DNA of 8,236 nucleotides from an uncultured Oscillibacter sp. (GTDB taxonomy: Bacteria; Bacillota; Clostridia; Oscillospirales; Oscillospiraceae): positions 1 to 8,236 of the forward strand of contig CAMXNV010000092.1 of the NCBI GenBank assembly GCA_947245315.1, in the 5' to 3' direction. The position numbers and the translations under genes are program-made. Shown in pieces: positions 6,104-8,236 of the stretch. The notes beneath the pieces were generated by a model, which saw only the letters and a list, made by a program, of their open reading frames with translations, searched no databases and had not been told where the DNA came from. Every line of letters starts with the position of its first letter. Positions within the stretch are counted from its first letter, which is position 1.

Positions 6104-6167
6104 GGGGGCGCCTCCTTCCAGATCCAGTAAATAAGTTGTCTATTTCATGGGTATGTTGTATGATGTC

Positions 6168-6196
6168 ATTTTATACTAAATCTCATATGCTGTCAA
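6168..6196 (-). promoter_or_regulatory. Strong promoter of the NTPase-oxidoreductase operon
   Basis: Read on the - strand: a perfect -35 TTGACA, a 17-bp spacer, and TAAAAT (within TATAAAAT). The predicted start near 6161 leaves a leader of about 58 nt to the TTG start at 6103. Its -35 is only 8 bp from the -35 of the divergent promoter at 6205-6233. Confidence 0.85.
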
Positions 6197-6204
6197 GTGC
6201 CTTC

Positions 6205-6233
6205 TTGTTTTTTCTGAAAAAAGGCGGTATAGT
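6205..6233 (+). promoter_or_regulatory. Putative divergent promoter of the GntR regulator gene
   Basis: TTGTTT (6205-6210), a 17-bp spacer and TATAGT (6228-6233) on the + strand. Transcription would start near 6240 and give a leader of about 175 nt that contains the heptamer inverted repeat at 6272-6370. The inverted heptamer pair GTTGTCT (6135-6141) / AGACAAC (6249-6255) brackets both divergent promoters and could be regulator contact sites; this last point is speculative. Confidence 0.6.
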
Positions 6234-6257
6234 AAAGGCAAGACTTACAGACAACCG

Positions 6258-6380
6258 GAAAACACTTCGTTCAGTTAGGAGTGAGGAGTTAGGAGTTAGG
6301 AGTGAACTGGAAGCGAAAAGCACCCCGCGAGGGAAAAAACTCCTAACTCCTCACTCCTAACTCCTAACTGTGAAAACACT
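6258..6380. repeat. Inverted repeat of GTTAGGA heptamers flanked by a 9-bp direct repeat
   Basis: Arms 6272-6303 and 6339-6370 are inverted copies, 32 bp with two mismatches, around a 35-nt loop. Each arm is built of seven-base units: the left reads GTTAGGA, GTGAGGA, GTTAGGA, GTTAGGA, and the right (read inward on the other strand) GTTAGGA, GTTAGGA, GTGAGGA, GTTAGGA. The direct repeat GAAAACACT lies just outside at 6258-6266 and 6372-6380, resembling a target-site duplication but set 5 nt and 1 nt from the arms. It carries no gene. Placed in the predicted leader of the GntR gene, it would form a long hairpin in the RNA. Confidence 0.75.
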
Positions 6381-6415
6381 GTCCGGCAGGTTCCGCCGGG
6401 GAATGGAGGAGAGCT

Positions 6416-7096
6416 ATGGAAGGCAAGCGCGCCAAGCTGTCGGAGCAGACGGCGGACCGGATGTATGAATGGATCGTGGAGGAGCGCCGCTACCCCCCCG
6501 GGAGCAAGCTGCCCAACGAGAATGAGCTCAGCGAGGCCGTGGGCGTCAGCCGCACCACCCTGCGGGAGGCCATCTCCTTCCTGGTGGCCCAGGGGGTGCT
6601 GGACATCCGCCGGGGAAAGGGCACCTTCGTGGCGGAGAACCTCCCCGCCCCCGGGGTGGACCTGACGGCCCTGGCGGGCATCCGCTCCCGGGTCCGGGCC
6701 AAGGACCTCTTTGAGATGCGCCTGATCTTCGAGCCCGCCACCGTGGCTCTGGCCTGCCAGCGGGCCAGCGACGAGGAGCTGGAGCAGATCTGCAAAAAGG
6801 CCCGCCGGGTGGAGCGCATCGCCGCCGAGGGGGGCAACTGGCCCCTGGCGGACCAGGAGTTCCACTGGGCCATCATCCGGGCCTCCCACAACGAGTATAT
6901 GCGGCGGCTCTACCCCATCATCAACAGCGCCGTGGACGAGATCATGCAGATCTCCCCCAGCCGCCAGCAGATGCAGGACCTGGCCCTGGGGGACAACCGG
7001 CTGATCCTGGACTTCCTCCTCAAACGGGACGAGGCCGGGGCCCGGTATGCCATGAGCATCCATATGAAGCACCTCATCAATACCCTGGGGGACTGA
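6416..7096 (+). CDS. GntR-family transcriptional regulator, FadR/FCD subfamily
   Basis: 226 residues. The N-terminal winged helix-turn-helix (about 8-76) shows PPGSKLPNENELSEAVGVSRTTLREAISFLVAQGVLDIRRGKGTFV, textbook for GntR. The C-terminal FCD ligand domain (about 95-222) shows LFEMRLIFEPATVALAC and DQEFHWAIIRASHN, then RDEAGARYAMSIHMKHL. Of the usual FCD metal ligands D146, H150 and H216 are present, but the His expected in the E-H-R-x-I motif is Asn (N194 in DNRLIL), so metal or ligand binding may differ. ATG 6416 has GGAGGA 5 nt upstream. It sits between the divergent oxidoreductase operon and the 170-aa/cstA unit, making both plausible targets; family members often sense small carboxylic acids. 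The ligand is unknown. Confidence 0.94.
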   Translation: MEGKRAKLSEQTADRMYEWIVEERRYPPGSKLPNENELSEAVGVSRTTLREAISFLVAQGVLDIRRGKGTFVAENLPAPGVDLTALAGIRSRVRAKDLFEMRLIFEPATVALACQRASDEELEQICKKARRVERIAAEGGNWPLADQEFHWAIIRASHNEYMRRLYPIINSAVDEIMQISPSRQQMQDLALGDNRLILDFLLKRDEAGARYAMSIHMKHLINTLGD

Positions 7097-7112
7097 ATTG
7101 GAACAGGCTTCC

Positions 7113-7152
7113 AAAAGTCCCGGCGTTTTAGACAAAAAACGCCGGGACTTTT
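7113..7152 (+). terminator. Intrinsic terminator of the GntR gene
   Basis: A perfect 17-bp stem (AAAAGTCCCGGCGTTTT and its complement) with a 6-nt loop ends in TTTT, 16 nt after the stop codon. The leading AAAA makes it potentially bidirectional, but no - strand gene needs it. Confidence 0.88.
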
Positions 7153-7228
7153 CGTCTGATTTGCCGCTTGAAAACGAAACCCGCAGGCGTTCCTTTCGCC
7201 GAAAGTCACAATTCCATTGGCCGTATTC

Positions 7229-7249
7229 ACAAATTGTACACAAATTTGT
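7229..7249. promoter_or_regulatory. Operator-like palindromes upstream of the cstA-unit promoter
   Basis: Overlapping inverted repeats: ACAAATTGT (7229-7237), TTGTACACAA (7234-7243, TTGT/ACAA around a 2-nt centre) and the perfect palindrome ACAAATTTGT (7240-7249). The cluster ends 10 bp before the -35. Arms of the type T-x-GT...AC-x-A are common for FadR-type GntR regulators, so the adjacent GntR/FCD protein is the first candidate, by inference. Confidence 0.4.
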
Positions 7250-7259
7250 TCAAACCCTC

Positions 7260-7288
7260 TTAACAAATTATCGGGGAGGGTGTATAAT
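7260..7288 (+). promoter_or_regulatory. Strong promoter of the 170-aa protein and cstA
   Basis: TTAACA (7260-7265), a 17-bp spacer and a perfect TATAAT (7283-7288). The start would be near 7295, leaving about 99 nt of leader before the ATG at 7394. Confidence 0.82.
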
Positions 7289-7300
7289 GCCCTTGCAAGC

Positions 7301-7367
7301 CAGGGGTCCTCAAGACGCCTGAGAAGGGGGCGCCCCCTTCTTCATCGCTTCCCGCTGGAAGCGATGA
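7301..7367 (+). promoter_or_regulatory. Structured 5' leader with three consecutive hairpins
   Basis: The leader contains, in order: a stem between CAGGGGTC and GACGCCTG (about 7301-7322, one mismatch); a 20-bp perfect palindrome at 7322-7341 (half AGAAGGGGGC); and an 11-bp stem with a CGCT loop at 7342-7367 (TCATCGCTTCC / GGAAGCGATGA). None is followed by a T-tract, and the ribosome binding site (GGAGG, 7384-7388) stays outside. The role could be transcript stability or a ligand- or protein-sensing leader. I recognise no known riboswitch class. Confidence 0.5.
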
Positions 7368-7393
7368 GCCCCATCTGAAACGCGGAGGCCGGT

Positions 7394-7906
7394 ATGGAGA
7401 GAACCCCCCAGGAGTGCTTTGAGAAGCTGCTGAACGCCTATTCCCACAACTACGACCTCACCATGGACGTGGAGGAGGAGGGCATCCGCTTCCCTGCCCT
7501 GGCCCACTACTTCCTTCGGGATGAGCACTATCTGGTCCGGAGGGATAAGCAGTTCTACGCCACGGAGCAGCACGACTATACATACTTCCACGTGACGGAT
7601 CACCTGGACGCCGCCGGAGCCCGGGAGCTCCTGGACCTGACCCTGAAGGCCGGGCTGGCCCGGATCAAGCCCCATAAGGAGCACATGAGCTCCTTTGTGA
7701 CCCTGGTGGTCCTGGCGGAGACCATCGACCCGGAGGCGCAGAGGCTCTTGAAAAAGACCCGCTTCCACAAGAACTACAGGCTGGCACTCCATGGCTGGAT
7801 GGAGTATCACATAGCCGCAATGGAATGTTCCACCCGGACCTTCCTCTCCAATCCAGCCGGGAGAGGGGCCCGCAAGACCCTGGAGGCGAACTTCGCCCCC
7901 AAATGA
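7394..7906 (+). CDS. Uncharacterised 170-aa protein upstream of cstA
   Basis: I do not recognise a named family with certainty. It is a soluble protein with no signal peptide or membrane segment, rich in His, Tyr and charged residues. The first half has alternating aromatic/charged stretches (YFLRDEHYLVRRDKQFYATEQHDYTYFHV, about 39-67) suggestive of beta strands. The middle (HMSSFVTLVVLAETIDPEAQRLLKK) and the end (FHKNYRLALHGWMEYHIAAMECSTR, about 123-147) look helical and amphipathic. ATG 7394 has GGAGG 5 nt upstream. It shares a promoter with cstA, 55 nt downstream, so a partner or regulatory role for the transporter is plausible. My recollection is that small domain-of-unknown-function proteins do neighbour cstA in Firmicutes, but this is unverified. 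Confidence 0.8.
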   Translation: MERTPQECFEKLLNAYSHNYDLTMDVEEEGIRFPALAHYFLRDEHYLVRRDKQFYATEQHDYTYFHVTDHLDAAGARELLDLTLKAGLARIKPHKEHMSSFVTLVVLAETIDPEAQRLLKKTRFHKNYRLALHGWMEYHIAAMECSTRTFLSNPAGRGARKTLEANFAPK

Positions 7907-7910
7907 CCCT

Positions 7911-7927
7911 GGAGGCTTCCCGCCTCC
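7911..7927 (+). other. Small hairpin between the 170-aa gene and cstA
   Basis: GGAGGC / GCCTCC with a TTCCC loop directly after the stop codon of the 170-aa gene. There is no T-tract, so it is probably not a full terminator and cstA is likely co-transcribed; it could modulate the transcript ratio. Confidence 0.4.
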
Positions 7928-7961
7928 GACACAAGAATCATGAAAGAGGGAGAGTGTTTTC

Positions 7962-8236
7962 ATGAACGGATTAGTACTTCTGATCGTCAGCATCGCGGTG
8001 CTGGTCTGCGGCTATATCTTCTATGGCCGCTGGCTGTGCAAGCAGTGGGGCGTCGGCGAGCTTGACAAGCCCACCCCGGCCCACGCCCTGGAGGACGGCA
8101 TCGACTACGTCCCCGCCAAGGCCCCCATCCTGATGGGCCACCACTTCTCGTCCATCGCCGGCGCGGGCCCCATCACCGGCCCCATCGGCGCGGCGGGCTT
8201 CGGCTGGCTGGCCTGCACGCTGTGGATTCTCATCGG
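7962..8236 (+). CDS. cstA: Carbon starvation protein A family transporter (N-terminal part)
   Basis: Only the first 91 codons are in the window; the gene runs off the right edge. CstA/BtsT-family proteins are multi-spanning membrane transporters, known in enterobacteria to import pyruvate and implicated in peptide uptake. The visible N-terminus has a first membrane segment (about residues 3-21, GLVLLIVSIAVLVCGYIFY), the family region ALEDGIDYVPAKAPILMGHHFSSIAGAGPITGPIGAAGFGW (about 42-82), and the start of a second hydrophobic segment. GHHFSSIAGAGPITGP is the diagnostic stretch. ATG 7962 follows GAGGGAGAG with a spacing of about 8 nt. It is the second gene after the promoter at 7260-7288. Confidence 0.93.
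   Translation, partial: MNGLVLLIVSIAVLVCGYIFYGRWLCKQWGVGELDKPTPAHALEDGIDYVPAKAPILMGHHFSSIAGAGPITGPIGAAGFGWLACTLWILI

Noticed and set aside
6296..7243. 315-aa - strand open frame
   Set aside because: Antisense to the GntR gene. It reads into the heptamer repeat, whose translation (SEELGV-type repeats) is a common spurious product.
7310..7993. 227-aa - strand open frame
   Set aside because: Antisense to the 170-aa gene and crossing the cstA start; no supporting signals.

Overview
The window looks like a chromosomal segment of a GC-rich, anaerobic, low-oxygen-metabolism Firmicute, most likely of the Oscillospiraceae type (Flavonifractor / Oscillibacter / Lawsonibacter-like). The reasons are AGGAGG-type ribosome binding sites, sigma-A-like promoters with 17-bp spacers, an S-layer-homology (SLH) protein, a ferredoxin-dependent 2-oxoacid oxidoreductase, and several families of intergenic hairpin repeats. 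The genus is an inference from style, not from a search.

Layout. 1-205: a 15-bp purine-rich tandem repeat at the left edge, then a promoter. 206-949 (+): a secreted protein made only of three SLH motifs, the second carrying an odd W/D-rich heptad insertion. 950-1215: two hairpins with identical 11-bp arms flank a MITE-like repeat between convergent genes. 1216-2292 (-): ilvE, branched-chain aminotransferase, with a near-consensus promoter at 2389-2417 and a GC-rich leader. 2461-2651: a composite hairpin repeat, followed by the terminator (2746-2780) of the next operon. 2793-6103 (-): a five-gene operon, read from right to left as P-loop NTPase of unknown role, 2x[4Fe-4S] ferredoxin subunit, alpha (vorB), beta (TPP) and gamma subunits of a four-subunit 2-oxoacid:ferredoxin oxidoreductase. 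6104-6415: divergent, back-to-back promoters and a large inverted repeat of GTTAGGA heptamers. 6416-7096 (+): GntR/FCD regulator and its terminator. 7153-7393: operator-like palindromes, a strong promoter and a leader with three hairpins. 7394-7906 (+): a 170-aa protein of unknown function, then cstA (7962 to the window end, partial).

How it fits together. IlvE interconverts branched-chain amino acids and their 2-oxoacids. The four-subunit oxidoreductase would oxidise such 2-oxoacids to acyl-CoA and reduce ferredoxin, so the adjacency favours a branched-chain (VOR) substrate, though sequence reading cannot exclude 2-oxoglutarate. CstA-family proteins import pyruvate or peptides. The GntR/FCD regulator sits between the oxidoreductase operon and the cstA unit, with promoters on both sides, and could control either or both. 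The least explained items are the P-loop protein leading the oxidoreductase operon, the 170-aa protein ahead of cstA, and the structured repeats placed in untranslated leaders.
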